Positions 8,961 to 17,779 of a stretch of 64,000 bases of DNA are shown here, in pieces. Origin of the DNA: Sporomusaceae bacterium (GTDB lineage: Bacteria; Bacillota; Negativicutes; UBA1444); contig JAHDPL010000011.1 of the NCBI GenBank assembly GCA_018434355.1, forward strand, positions 124,001-188,000, read 5' to 3'. Position 1 is the stretch's first letter. Every line of letters starts with the position of its first letter. The translations under genes and the position numbers were made by a program. Below the pieces are notes generated by a model. It was not told the origin of the DNA. It was given only the letters and a program-made list of their open reading frames with translations, and did no database searches.

Positions 8961-9392
8961 ATGCGATCAATTCGTATTCTGTTGCTCGGCTCAATGCTGC
9001 TGTTGCTTTTGTGCCTGCCGGTTTCGGCGGCCACGTTCGGTCCTAACACAATCACCATATCGATCGAAGAAGGATTCTGGCAAAAATATCACCTCGCCAA
9101 CCCCGCCTCGGTCAGTGGCGATGTGGAGAAGATTTATAAAGTGAAAAAGGTCGAGGTCCGCCTATTGGCCGGCGAACGGGAGTTCGGTTCGCATACCTTC
9201 ACGCCGGAAGATAGCGCGCCGCGAAAGTTCTCTATGCTGCATGGCGCGGCTGCGGCGCTCAGTATCCGCATCAAGTCTTCGGCGGTCGACGATGTGATCT
9301 GGATCAGTACGCATCCCTATAAATACACCGGCAACGATATCGTGATCAAAGCGGCCCCGACCGGGATCACGCTGAATTACCCCGGCATATAA
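8961..9392 (+). CDS. Small secreted protein of unknown function
   Basis: A clear signal peptide (residues 1-24, basic start, Leu-rich core, VSAAT cleavage region) leads a mature part of about 120 residues. That part has no cysteine and no family motif I recognise. Its alternating hydrophobic and polar pattern suggests a beta-sandwich. The ATG follows GCGAGGGATCTCC, a usable ribosome site. It is flanked by the chemoreceptor's terminator and by the riboswitch leader of the next gene, so it is probably transcribed alone. Export is likely; any role would be a guess. Confidence 0.7.
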   Translation: MRSIRILLLGSMLLLLLCLPVSAATFGPNTITISIEEGFWQKYHLANPASVSGDVEKIYKVKKVEVRLLAGEREFGSHTFTPEDSAPRKFSMLHGAAAALSIRIKSSAVDDVIWISTHPYKYTGNDIVIKAAPTGITLNYPGI

Positions 9393-9474
9393 GCTCGCGT
9401 TTTGTTGAAGGCAAAAAAGATTTCTCCGCCTATTGTTTTTGACGAAAAATATATAGTAGAATGATACTCAGAGA

Positions 9475-9572
9475 AGCAATCGAATATTGGGCAAAACCGT
9501 CGAAAGGCGGCGACGCAAAGCCTTGGGTCTAATGGCGTAGAAACGCCTATGATTGCCAGGTTGCCGGCAGGA
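9475..9572 (+). ncRNA. Cyclic di-GMP-I (GEMM) riboswitch aptamer
   Basis: The conserved parts occur in order: GGGCAAAACC; a five-pair stem capped by a GAAA tetraloop; GACGCAAAGCC; a GGGTCTAA junction; a second hairpin GGCGT-AGAA-ACGCC; and GATTGCCAGGTTGCCGG, which holds the tetraloop-receptor strand. These are the hallmarks of the class I c-di-GMP aptamer. It lies about 65 bases upstream of the FliL-like start, and a terminator hairpin sits between, so control is probably by transcription termination. Confidence 0.92.
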
Positions 9573-9586
9573 ATGGGATGTTGATG

Positions 9587-9618
9587 ATGACCGGCGAAGT
9601 CTGGTCATTTTTATTTTT
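9587..9618 (+). terminator. Riboswitch expression platform (intrinsic terminator)
   Basis: ATGACC / GGTCAT closes a 10-base loop and is followed by TTTTTATTTTT. It stands between the c-di-GMP aptamer and the ribosome site of the FliL-like gene. No alternative anti-terminator pairing is obvious by eye, so whether c-di-GMP turns the gene on or off is not settled. Confidence 0.75.
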
Positions 9619-9635
9619 CGAGGGAGGGAAAGCGG

Positions 9636-10124
9636 ATGGTGAAATATATTGTCGGGCTGGTTTTGGCGGTGGTCATTACAGTCGCCGTCGCGGTGGCGGT
9701 GGCGATACCGGTGGCAAAACAGAATGCCGCTGCGGCGGCTGCTGCGCCGGTGAAACGGGAAGCCGGATACATGTTCAGCCTGACCGATCATGATAAAACC
9801 CAGTACCTGACCACCACGCTGGCTGACGGCAAGGTGGCGCGGCTGCAGCTGATCCTGGAACTGGACCCGGCACTGGCGCCAAAAGACCAGAAAAATCCTG
9901 ACCGCAAGATGCTGGTGCTGCAGGATACGCTGCTGCGCACCCTGCGCGAAATGAAAAGCAGCGACCTGGCAGCCGGTAATCAGGATGCTTTCAAGCAGCG
10001 GATCGCCGACGCGGCGACCAAAGTGCTGGGCAAACGGGCTGTGCTGGGAGTTTACCTGACTGGCGCCACGATGCAGATCGGCAGCTTGCCGGAGGAGACC
10101 GCGCGGTTGCACTTGCGCAGCTGA
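9636..10124 (+). CDS. FliL-like single-pass membrane protein under c-di-GMP control
   Basis: The protein has 162 residues and starts at an ATG behind GGGAGGG. Residues 4-26 form one transmembrane helix, followed by an Ala/Pro linker. The periplasmic domain has the FliL pattern: LQLILELDP, then a helix with VLQDTLLRTLREMKSSDL, then a segment running from residue 129 to KVLGKRAVLGVYLTGATMQIG, matching the core and last strand of FliL. FliL sits at the flagellar basal body and supports the stator motor proteins. Here there are no flagellar neighbours; the gene is monocistronic between a c-di-GMP riboswitch and a terminator. Identity as a FliL-domain protein is likely from the pattern, but whether it serves the flagellum or another motor is unknown. 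Confidence 0.7.
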   Translation: MVKYIVGLVLAVVITVAVAVAVAIPVAKQNAAAAAAAPVKREAGYMFSLTDHDKTQYLTTTLADGKVARLQLILELDPALAPKDQKNPDRKMLVLQDTLLRTLREMKSSDLAAGNQDAFKQRIADAATKVLGKRAVLGVYLTGATMQIGSLPEETARLHLRS

Positions 10125-10157
10125 CAGACAAATCGAGGGGTTGCAAATGAGCTATGA

Positions 10158-10188
10158 GGTCGCCGGCAAACGGCGGCCTTTTTATTTT
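10158..10188 (+). terminator. Rho-independent terminator of the FliL-like gene
   Basis: GGTCGCCG / CGGCGGCC stem (one G-T pair) followed by TTTTTATTTT. Confidence 0.85.
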
Positions 10189-10208
10189 CAGCAAGGGGCA
10201 GGAATTTG

Positions 10209-10220
10209 CCGACCGGTCGG
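10209..10220 (+). promoter_or_regulatory. Candidate operator shared with the TetR regulator at 21963
   Basis: CCGACCGGTCGG is a perfect 12-base palindrome 61 bases upstream of the iron alcohol dehydrogenase. It matches the core of two sites at 21930 and 22595 (CCAACCGGTCGG and CCAACTGGTCGG) that flank the TetR gene. The match is seen; shared control is inference. Confidence 0.4.
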
Positions 10221-10280
10221 GGAATTTTTATTACGTATCGACCGGTATTGATCTGATTATTTTGGATAGGGGGCGGGACA

Positions 10281-11447
10281 ATGAACGATTTTATCTTTAG
10301 AATGCCGACCAAAGTGATGTTCGGCGTCGGCGCATTGAAAAAAGTACCCGGATTGTGCAAGGAACAAGGCTATTCGCGGATTTTTGTCGTGACCGGCAGC
10401 ACCTCGACCCGCCAGTCGCCGCAGCTGCAGGAACTGCTGACGGAGCTGGCCGCGTTGTCGATCGCCACCCAGGTGTTTTCCGACGTGGAGGCCGACCCCA
10501 GCATTGAGACGGTAGACCGAGGGGCGGCGGCGCTCGGTGAATTCGGCGCTGAAGCGGTGATCGCCTATGGCGGCGGCAGTCCGATGGATGCGGCGAAGTC
10601 GATGTCGCTGGTCTGCGCCAACGGCGGCTCGATCGCCGACTATATGCGGGCGAAAAAGACGTTTGTAAAACGCGGCGTGCCGCTGATCTGCGTGCCGACC
10701 ACCGCCGGTACCGGCAGCGAGGTGACTGCCTCAGCCGTGACCACCGACAAGGCGACCAAGGAGAAGATCGGCATCGGCCATGATTTCCAGATGCCGGCCT
10801 ACGCAGTCATTGACCCGTTGGTACAGGTGAGTATGCCGCCGGCGGTGACCGCCGCTACCGGCATGGATGCGTTGACGCATGCCATCGAGTCCTTTGTGGC
10901 GCTGAAGGCAAATCCGATCAGCGACGGGATGGCGCTCACCGCGATCCGACTGATTGCCGAAAATCTGCGGCAGGCCTGCGCCAACGGCGAAAACCTGGAA
11001 GCGCGTAGCAACATGGCTCTGGCCAGCCTGATCGCCGGCGTTTCGTTCACTAATGCCGGACTGGGGGCCGTGCATGGCATCGCGCATCCGGTAGGGGCGC
11101 AGTATGGCATTTCGCATGGGTCGGCCAACGGGATCATTTTACCGTATGTCATGGAGTATTGCCTGATGGCCAACTATGGCAAGTTCCGCGAGATCGCGAT
11201 CGCGATGGGCGAGGACGTCGCCGGGCTGTCGGCGCGCGATGCCGCCGTGTACGCGGTGGCGGCGGTGGAGGAACTGAAGCAGGACCTGGGGATTGCCGCG
11301 ACACTGGCAGAGGTCGGCGTGCCGGAGGAAGCGCTGGAGCCGATCGTCAAGGACGCCGTCACGTTCCGTCTGCTGCCCAACAGCCCACGCCGTCTGAATG
11401 CCGACGATCTGCGCATCATCGTTTCCCGGGCGTTGGGCATTTCGTAA
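10281..11447 (+). CDS. Iron-containing (group III) alcohol dehydrogenase
   Basis: This 388-residue protein would interconvert an alcohol and an aldehyde or ketone with NAD(P). It has the nucleotide-binding GGGSPMDAAK (97-106), TTAGTGSE (140-147), and the metal ligands Asp196, His200, His265 and His279, matching the D-H-H-H set of FucO-type enzymes. HAIESF and GAVHGIAHPVGA are family signatures. Length and ligand spacing are normal. The ATG follows GGGGCGGGAC. Members include butanol, propanediol and 4-hydroxybutyrate dehydrogenases, so substrate cannot be read from sequence. A palindrome upstream resembles the operators of the TetR gene that controls the 4-hydroxybutyryl-CoA dehydratase operon. 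Confidence 0.95.
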   Translation: MNDFIFRMPTKVMFGVGALKKVPGLCKEQGYSRIFVVTGSTSTRQSPQLQELLTELAALSIATQVFSDVEADPSIETVDRGAAALGEFGAEAVIAYGGGSPMDAAKSMSLVCANGGSIADYMRAKKTFVKRGVPLICVPTTAGTGSEVTASAVTTDKATKEKIGIGHDFQMPAYAVIDPLVQVSMPPAVTAATGMDALTHAIESFVALKANPISDGMALTAIRLIAENLRQACANGENLEARSNMALASLIAGVSFTNAGLGAVHGIAHPVGAQYGISHGSANGIILPYVMEYCLMANYGKFREIAIAMGEDVAGLSARDAAVYAVAAVEELKQDLGIAATLAEVGVPEEALEPIVKDAVTFRLLPNSPRRLNADDLRIIVSRALGIS

Positions 11448-11500
11448 AAAGAGGACTTGGCCCCGTTCGTGACGAATATTTCAGCTGGAGGGATGCAAAT

Positions 11501-11707
11501 ATGCGCATTGTAGAACAATCTTTCATTGCCACGGACCGAATGACCGCCGTCAAGACCGAGTATCCGCCAGAAGCGCTGTTCCAGGTTTTCGTCAAAGGCA
11601 AGCTGCAGTACCGTCCTTCGTATTTGCTGGAAGACGGCAATATCGTCTTCGGGTTTGATTGTCTGCAGGCCGGCGACATCGTGCAGATTTTTTATCTTTT
11701 GGACTAA
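11501..11707 (+). CDS. Small conserved-looking protein of unknown function (68 residues)
   Basis: An ATG at 11501 behind GGAGGG opens 68 codons ending ahead of a strong terminator. A longer frame running through it from upstream is a shadow of the alcohol dehydrogenase gene. The product is acidic and soluble-looking, with an FQVFVKGKLQYRPSY centre and a hydrophobic end (VQIFYLLD). It may be a small beta-barrel of the kind that binds another protein. The 53-base gap after the alcohol dehydrogenase suggests one transcript, but I recognise no family. Confidence 0.65.
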   Translation: MRIVEQSFIATDRMTAVKTEYPPEALFQVFVKGKLQYRPSYLLEDGNIVFGFDCLQAGDIVQIFYLLD

Positions 11708-11728
11708 GCAGGCATAAGTTTAATTAAA

Positions 11729-11760
11729 AAGAACCCGGCGTTGCTGCCGGGTTCTTATTA
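11729..11760 (+). terminator. Rho-independent terminator
   Basis: AAGAACCCGGC / GCCGGGTTCTT, a perfect 11-pair stem with a six-base loop, followed by ATTATT. It ends the alcohol dehydrogenase and small-protein transcript. Confidence 0.8.
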
Positions 11761-11779
11761 TCAATGGAGGGATCGGTGG

Positions 11780-12538
11780 ATGAAGAAAACAACTTATGGG
11801 ATGCTGGCGGCGTTTTTGCTTGTGATATTGTGGACTTGCCAGCCGGCTTTGGCGGCGCAGAACGAGTGGCGGGATGCGCAATATAATTTTGGCACGCCCA
11901 AGTTTGTTTTGTTGACAGAGACGAAATTCGCCTACGAGGGATATGACACCAGCGGACGAAATAAGTTCAACCGGTTCCCTTATGCGGCGGACAAGATTCC
12001 CGATATGCTGCGGAACAAGCTGCAGGGCTTATCACGGCATCGACTGGTAGACATGGATTATGTCATCAAACAGATCAAAGCCGACCCGGCGGTCACCGAA
12101 CCGGTCGATCCCCTGGCGCCTGGATATTCGGCATTGCTGCAACGGGAACTCGGCAAGCATGTCGATTTGGTGCTCTACTTGGATATCCGTGATTACGGTT
12201 GGTTTTATGAATGGCACGAATCCTATATGAAGACGGAGTCCTACACCGAGCGTATTTCCTACAAACGCAAACATGCCGACGGTACCGTGTCGGAAGGCTG
12301 GACCGACGTGCCGCGCACCCGCGTCGTCTACGTACCGGCGGGTTACTATGTATCCGACTGCGCCGAAGCGGCGTTTCTGCTCTACGATCCGAAGACCGGA
12401 CGCGACGTCTGGAAATACACCGACTCTCGCAACCGCAAATCGCCGCCGATCAGTAACGGCTACGACCCCTCCGGGCCGGAATCGATGATGAGGCGGATAT
12501 TTGACGAGGCGTTCAAAAGAATGCCGCTAGCCCAATAG
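11780..12538 (+). CDS. Secreted protein of unknown function (252 residues)
   Basis: I start at ATG 11780 behind GGAGG; an upstream in-frame ATG lies in the terminator. Residues 1-27 are a signal peptide (MKKTTYGML start, PALAA cleavage region). The mature part is rich in Tyr, Trp and Arg, with a KFVLLTETKFAYEGYDTSG segment near the start and VYVPAGYYVSDCAEAAF later. It has a single mature cysteine and no lipobox, so it is likely a soluble periplasmic protein. I recognise no family. It converges on the ABC-F gene, with only 11 bases between stop codons and no terminator visible in that gap. Confidence 0.7.
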   Translation: MKKTTYGMLAAFLLVILWTCQPALAAQNEWRDAQYNFGTPKFVLLTETKFAYEGYDTSGRNKFNRFPYAADKIPDMLRNKLQGLSRHRLVDMDYVIKQIKADPAVTEPVDPLAPGYSALLQRELGKHVDLVLYLDIRDYGWFYEWHESYMKTESYTERISYKRKHADGTVSEGWTDVPRTRVVYVPAGYYVSDCAEAAFLLYDPKTGRDVWKYTDSRNRKSPPISNGYDPSGPESMMRRIFDEAFKRMPLAQ

Positions 12539-12549
12539 CAAAAACCGGT

Positions 12550-14148
<1,599 letters not shown>

Positions 14149-14258
14149 TGTTGAGACTCCATCCTTTATCTATGTTATTGGCGTCATTGACACCAAAATA
14201 TAACACGATTCCCGGGGAAAGTCCATGTTTTTGGATATAATCGGAGTTTTCCGATCAA

Positions 14259-14287
14259 TTGACGCAAGCCGGTGTTGGTTGTACAAT
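14259..14287 (+). promoter_or_regulatory. Sigma-A promoter of the LivJ-like gene
   Basis: TTGACG (14259-14264), a 17-base spacer and TACAAT (14282-14287), 36 bases ahead of the start codon. Confidence 0.8.
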
Positions 14288-14323
14288 GTATACTAAACGA
14301 CTCGATAATTAGGGGGAACAACA

Positions 14324-15499
14324 ATGAAAAAACAATTCATGGTGACTCTGATCGTACTGTTGTCCATGGGCTTGCTGCTTGCCGGTTGCGGCGGCGGCGA
14401 CAAAGCGAAGCCTGCTGCTCCGGCGTCGAACGAGATCAAGATCGGCGGCAACTTCGAACTGACCGGCGGCATCGCCAACTTTGGCAAGCAAACCGTCAAT
14501 GGAATCCAGATGGCATTCAAAGAAATCAATGCGGCCGGTGGCGTGAACGGCAAGCAATTGAAACTGATTCTGGCCGACAACAAATCCGAACCGGCTGAAG
14601 CAACCAACGCCGTGACCAAACTGATCACCCAGGATAAGGTCGTCGCCGTGCTCGGCCCGGTCGCCAGCTCCAACGTGCTGGCCACCTTGCAGGTCGCTCA
14701 GGACAACAAGATTCCGGTGCTCACCGCTACCGGCACCAATGAAAAGATTACCGTCGACGGCGGCAAAGTCCGTCCGTTCGCTTTCCGCGGCTGCTTCATC
14801 GACCCGTTCCAGGGCAAGGTGATGGCCAACTTCGCCACCAACACCGTCAAGGCGAAAACCGCGGTCATTTTTGTCGACCAAAGCTCCGACTATTCCAAAG
14901 GTCTCAAGCAATCGTTTGAAGAAGCGTTCGTGAAAAACGGCGGCAAAGTGCTGTCCACCGAAGCGTTCCTGCAAAAAGACCAGGATTTCAAAGCGACCCT
15001 GACCAAAATCAAAGGCTTGAATCCGGAAGTCGTCTTCATCCCGGCCTACTATGAAGAAGTCGGCAAAATCGTGAAACAGGCCCGCGAACTGGGCATCAAC
15101 ATTCCGCTGCTCGGCACCGACGGCTGGGATGATCCCAAGGTCGTCGAGATTGCCGGCGCCAAGGCGCTGAACAACACTTTCTTCAGCAATCACTATTCCT
15201 CGCAGGATACTGACCCGGCGGTCGTCAAGTTTGTTGCCGCCTACAAAAAAGAATACAACCAGGAGCCCAGTGCACTGGCTGCGCTTGGTTATGACTCCGG
15301 TCTGATGATCGCCGACGCGATCAAGCGGGCCGGCAGCACCGAAGGCGCCAAAATCGCCGAAGCCCTGGCCAAGACCAAAGACCTGAAGGTCAGCACCGGT
15401 ATCCTCACCATCGACGCCAACCACAATCCGGTCAAGAGCGCGGTTGTCATCGAGATGAAAGACGGCAAGCAGACCTTCAAGACCAAAGTAAATCCGTAG
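14324..15499 (+). CDS. Branched-chain amino acid-type ABC substrate-binding lipoprotein (orphan)
   Basis: The 391-residue protein has a lipoprotein signal with LLLAGC (lipid-modified Cys22) and a Gly/Ala/Pro linker. It then has the LivJ-type periplasmic fold: IGGNFELTGGIANFGKQTVN at the N-terminal ligand region, GPVASSNVLATLQVAQ and VFIPAYYEEVGKIVKQAREL later. It would capture an amino acid or similar ligand outside the inner membrane. No LivH, LivM, LivG or LivF gene is next to it, and its own sigma-A promoter and terminator bracket it. It therefore must share a distant permease, or act as a ligand sensor. Ligand unknown. Confidence 0.92.
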   Translation: MKKQFMVTLIVLLSMGLLLAGCGGGDKAKPAAPASNEIKIGGNFELTGGIANFGKQTVNGIQMAFKEINAAGGVNGKQLKLILADNKSEPAEATNAVTKLITQDKVVAVLGPVASSNVLATLQVAQDNKIPVLTATGTNEKITVDGGKVRPFAFRGCFIDPFQGKVMANFATNTVKAKTAVIFVDQSSDYSKGLKQSFEEAFVKNGGKVLSTEAFLQKDQDFKATLTKIKGLNPEVVFIPAYYEEVGKIVKQARELGINIPLLGTDGWDDPKVVEIAGAKALNNTFFSNHYSSQDTDPAVVKFVAAYKKEYNQEPSALAALGYDSGLMIADAIKRAGSTEGAKIAEALAKTKDLKVSTGILTIDANHNPVKSAVVIEMKDGKQTFKTKVNP

Positions 15500-15522
15500 T
15501 TGCGCTGTAGCCATACGTAAGA

Positions 15523-15550
15523 AAGACCGGTTCGCCGGTCTTTTTTTTAT
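15523..15550 (+). terminator. Rho-independent terminator of the LivJ-like gene
   Basis: AAGACCGG-TTCG-CCGGTCTT with a stable UUCG loop, followed by eight T in all. Confidence 0.92.
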
Positions 15551-15689
15551 ATCAGGCCGCCAATAGGCAGGAGAATCGTGCAAAGGTGTCGAACCCATTT
15601 TTTTGTTGTCTAAAGTTAGGGAAGCGCTGAATAATTCCAAATTTCAGCGCTTGCCTAGCAAGCATTTTGAATGAAAGGTTGTGACTCCT

Positions 15690-17684
15690 ATGACCCCATC
15701 GAGACCTCTCGGGATGTACAGCGAGAGCTATCTGATCATGTGGGCCCTCATGCTGGTCACCTTCGCCATTTTTGGCAAGGGTGTCTACGACCGGTACCGA
15801 CTCTGGAAAGTCGGCGCACCGGAAAAAAGGCCGGAATCATGGTCGCAGGGAATTGGCCGGTTCATCAACAACTCGCTGTTGCATCTAAGAATCTTGCGCG
15901 AATCAGTACCCGGACTGATGCATTTACTGCTGTTTTCCGCATTTGCCGTCTGCGCCCTCGGCACCTTGTCGGTGGCGGTGACCGAAGACCTGGGCATCCC
16001 GTTGTTTTATGGCTGGTATTATCTTATTCTTTCGCTGGCAATGGACATTTTGGGCTTCGCTGCCCTGCTCGGCATCGGCATCGCGTTTTGGCGGCGCTAC
16101 ATGACCACGACGCCCGGGCTGGACAATCAGATGACCGATCTGGTGTCGCTGATGCTGCTGAAAGCGATCTTCGTCAGCGGCTTTCTGCTTGAAGGCTTGC
16201 GGATCGCGCTGATGGGCGATCCCTGGTTCATGTGGAATCCGGTCGGCTGGCTGGTGTCGCTGCCGTTCGCCGGCATGGCGAAACCCACGTTGAAAATGCT
16301 GCATGTTTCGACCTGGTGGATTCATCTATTCCTTAGCTTCGGCTTCATCGCCTATATCCCGTATTCGAAGTTTTTCCATATCCTGACCGGCCCGCTCAAC
16401 CAGATGCTGGCCAAGGACAAGGCATGCACGGCGCTGACACCGCTCGACATGGAGGACGAGGCGATCGAGCAGTTCGGCGTGGCGCAGATTCAGCAATTCA
16501 CCTGGAAGCAGCTGCTGGACGGCGATGCCTGCATCCGCTGCGGCCGCTGCGAAAACAACTGTCCGGCCCATCTGACCGACAAGCCGTTGTCGCCGAAAAA
16601 GCTGGTGCAGGATCTGAACAATCATCTGCACGCCCAAGGACCGACCCTGCTGAAGGGCGAGGAAATCAAGGAAGAGGACGCCAAAATGCTGGTGCCGGAC
16701 GTGATCGAGGAAGAGACGGTCTGGGCCTGCACGACCTGCGGTTCCTGCGAGGCGCAGTGTCCGGTGTTCGTCGAGCATGTCGAAAAGATCGTCGATATGC
16801 GCCGCAATCTGATGATGATGGAGAGCAACTTCCCGCACGAGGCCCAAGCGGTGTTCAAGGGCATGGAGAAGTACGGCAATCCCTGGGGAATCGGCCGCTC
16901 GGAAGCCGATTGGCTGCAGAAGGAGCTGACGGTGACGCCGCTGGCCGAAAACAACGAAGTCGAGTATCTGTATTTTGTCGGCTGCGCCGGCACGTTCGAT
17001 GAACGCAACCGTAAGGTGACGACCGCTGTGGTGAAACTGCTGCAAATGGCCGGCGTGTCGTTCGGCATCCTCGGCAAAGAGCAGAGCTGCTGCGGCGATT
17101 CGGCCCGCCGGCTCGGCAACGAATACCTGTACCAGTCGCTGGTTGCCGCCAACGTGGAGCAATGGCAAGGCTACGGGGTGAAGAAGATCATCACTTCCTG
17201 CCCGCACTGCCTGAACACGATCAAGAACGAATATCCGCAGTTCGGCGGCCAGTTCGAAGTGGTGCACCATTCGGTATTGTTGGCCCAGCTGCTGGCAGCC
17301 GGCAAGTTGAAACCGAAGAAACCGATTGAGGCGAGTTGCACTTATCACGATTCCTGCTACCTCGGCCGTTACAACGACATCTACAGCGAGCCGCGCAACG
17401 TGATCGCCGCCATCCCCGGCCTAAAAGCGACCGAGATGGAGCGCAACCACGACAAGGGCTTCTGCTGCGGCGCCGGCGGCGGACGGATGTGGCTGGAAGA
17501 ATTGATCGGCAAGCGGATCAACGTGGAGCGGACCGAACAGGCGCTGGCGACCGGCGCGAACCTGGTGGTGACGGCCTGTCCGTACTGCCTGACGATGATC
17601 GACGACGGAACCAAGACCAAGAATGTCGACGAGACCGTCAAGACCAAGGATATCGCCGAAATCCTCTGGGAGAGCGTGCAGTAG
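15690..17684 (+). CDS. Membrane-bound Fe-S oxidoreductase resembling ETF:menaquinone oxidoreductase (NarI-like plus HdrD-like)
   Basis: The 664-residue protein fuses a five- or six-helix NarI/HdrE-type membrane part (about 10-240, with candidate haem histidines such as His78, His205, His212 and His230) to a cytoplasmic HdrD-like part. The latter has two [4Fe-4S] motifs, CIRCGRCENNC (281-291) and CTTCGSCEAQC (347-357), and two CCG domains with SCCGDSARR and FCCGAGGGRMW. This layout is that of enzymes moving electrons between electron-transfer flavoprotein and menaquinone during acyl-CoA oxidation in anaerobes. No etfAB gene is adjacent. I start at ATG 15690, placed 10 bases from GAAAGG; a GTG three codons earlier is too close to that site. 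An alternative role is as a generic heterodisulfide-reductase-like quinone module. Confidence 0.8.
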   Translation: MTPSRPLGMYSESYLIMWALMLVTFAIFGKGVYDRYRLWKVGAPEKRPESWSQGIGRFINNSLLHLRILRESVPGLMHLLLFSAFAVCALGTLSVAVTEDLGIPLFYGWYYLILSLAMDILGFAALLGIGIAFWRRYMTTTPGLDNQMTDLVSLMLLKAIFVSGFLLEGLRIALMGDPWFMWNPVGWLVSLPFAGMAKPTLKMLHVSTWWIHLFLSFGFIAYIPYSKFFHILTGPLNQMLAKDKACTALTPLDMEDEAIEQFGVAQIQQFTWKQLLDGDACIRCGRCENNCPAHLTDKPLSPKKLVQDLNNHLHAQGPTLLKGEEIKEEDAKMLVPDVIEEETVWACTTCGSCEAQCPVFVEHVEKIVDMRRNLMMMESNFPHEAQAVFKGMEKYGNPWGIGRSEADWLQKELTVTPLAENNEVEYLYFVGCAGTFDERNRKVTTAVVKLLQMAGVSFGILGKEQSCCGDSARRLGNEYLYQSLVAANVEQWQGYGVKKIITSCPHCLNTIKNEYPQFGGQFEVVHHSVLLAQLLAAGKLKPKKPIEASCTYHDSCYLGRYNDIYSEPRNVIAAIPGLKATEMERNHDKGFCCGAGGGRMWLEELIGKRINVERTEQALATGANLVVTACPYCLTMIDDGTKTKNVDETVKTKDIAEILWESVQ

Positions 17685-17730
17685 GCGACTGCGCGTGATG
17701 TAGCGACAATACAAGGATAAGCTATAATAA

Positions 17731-17770
17731 AGAGGCCGTGGGGAATCTGATTTTCCCACGGCCTCTGCTT
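17731..17770. terminator. Bidirectional terminator between convergent genes
   Basis: AGAGGCCGTGGG / CCCACGGCCTCT, a perfect 12-pair stem between the Fe-S oxidoreductase and the glycyl radical enzyme genes. GCTTTT follows on the plus side. Confidence 0.8.
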
Positions 17771-17779
17771 TTCAACTAT

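Noticed and set aside
14309-15640. A 443-codon minus-strand frame opposite the LivJ-like gene
   Set aside because: It runs through the terminator and promoter of the real gene and shows no protein motif.
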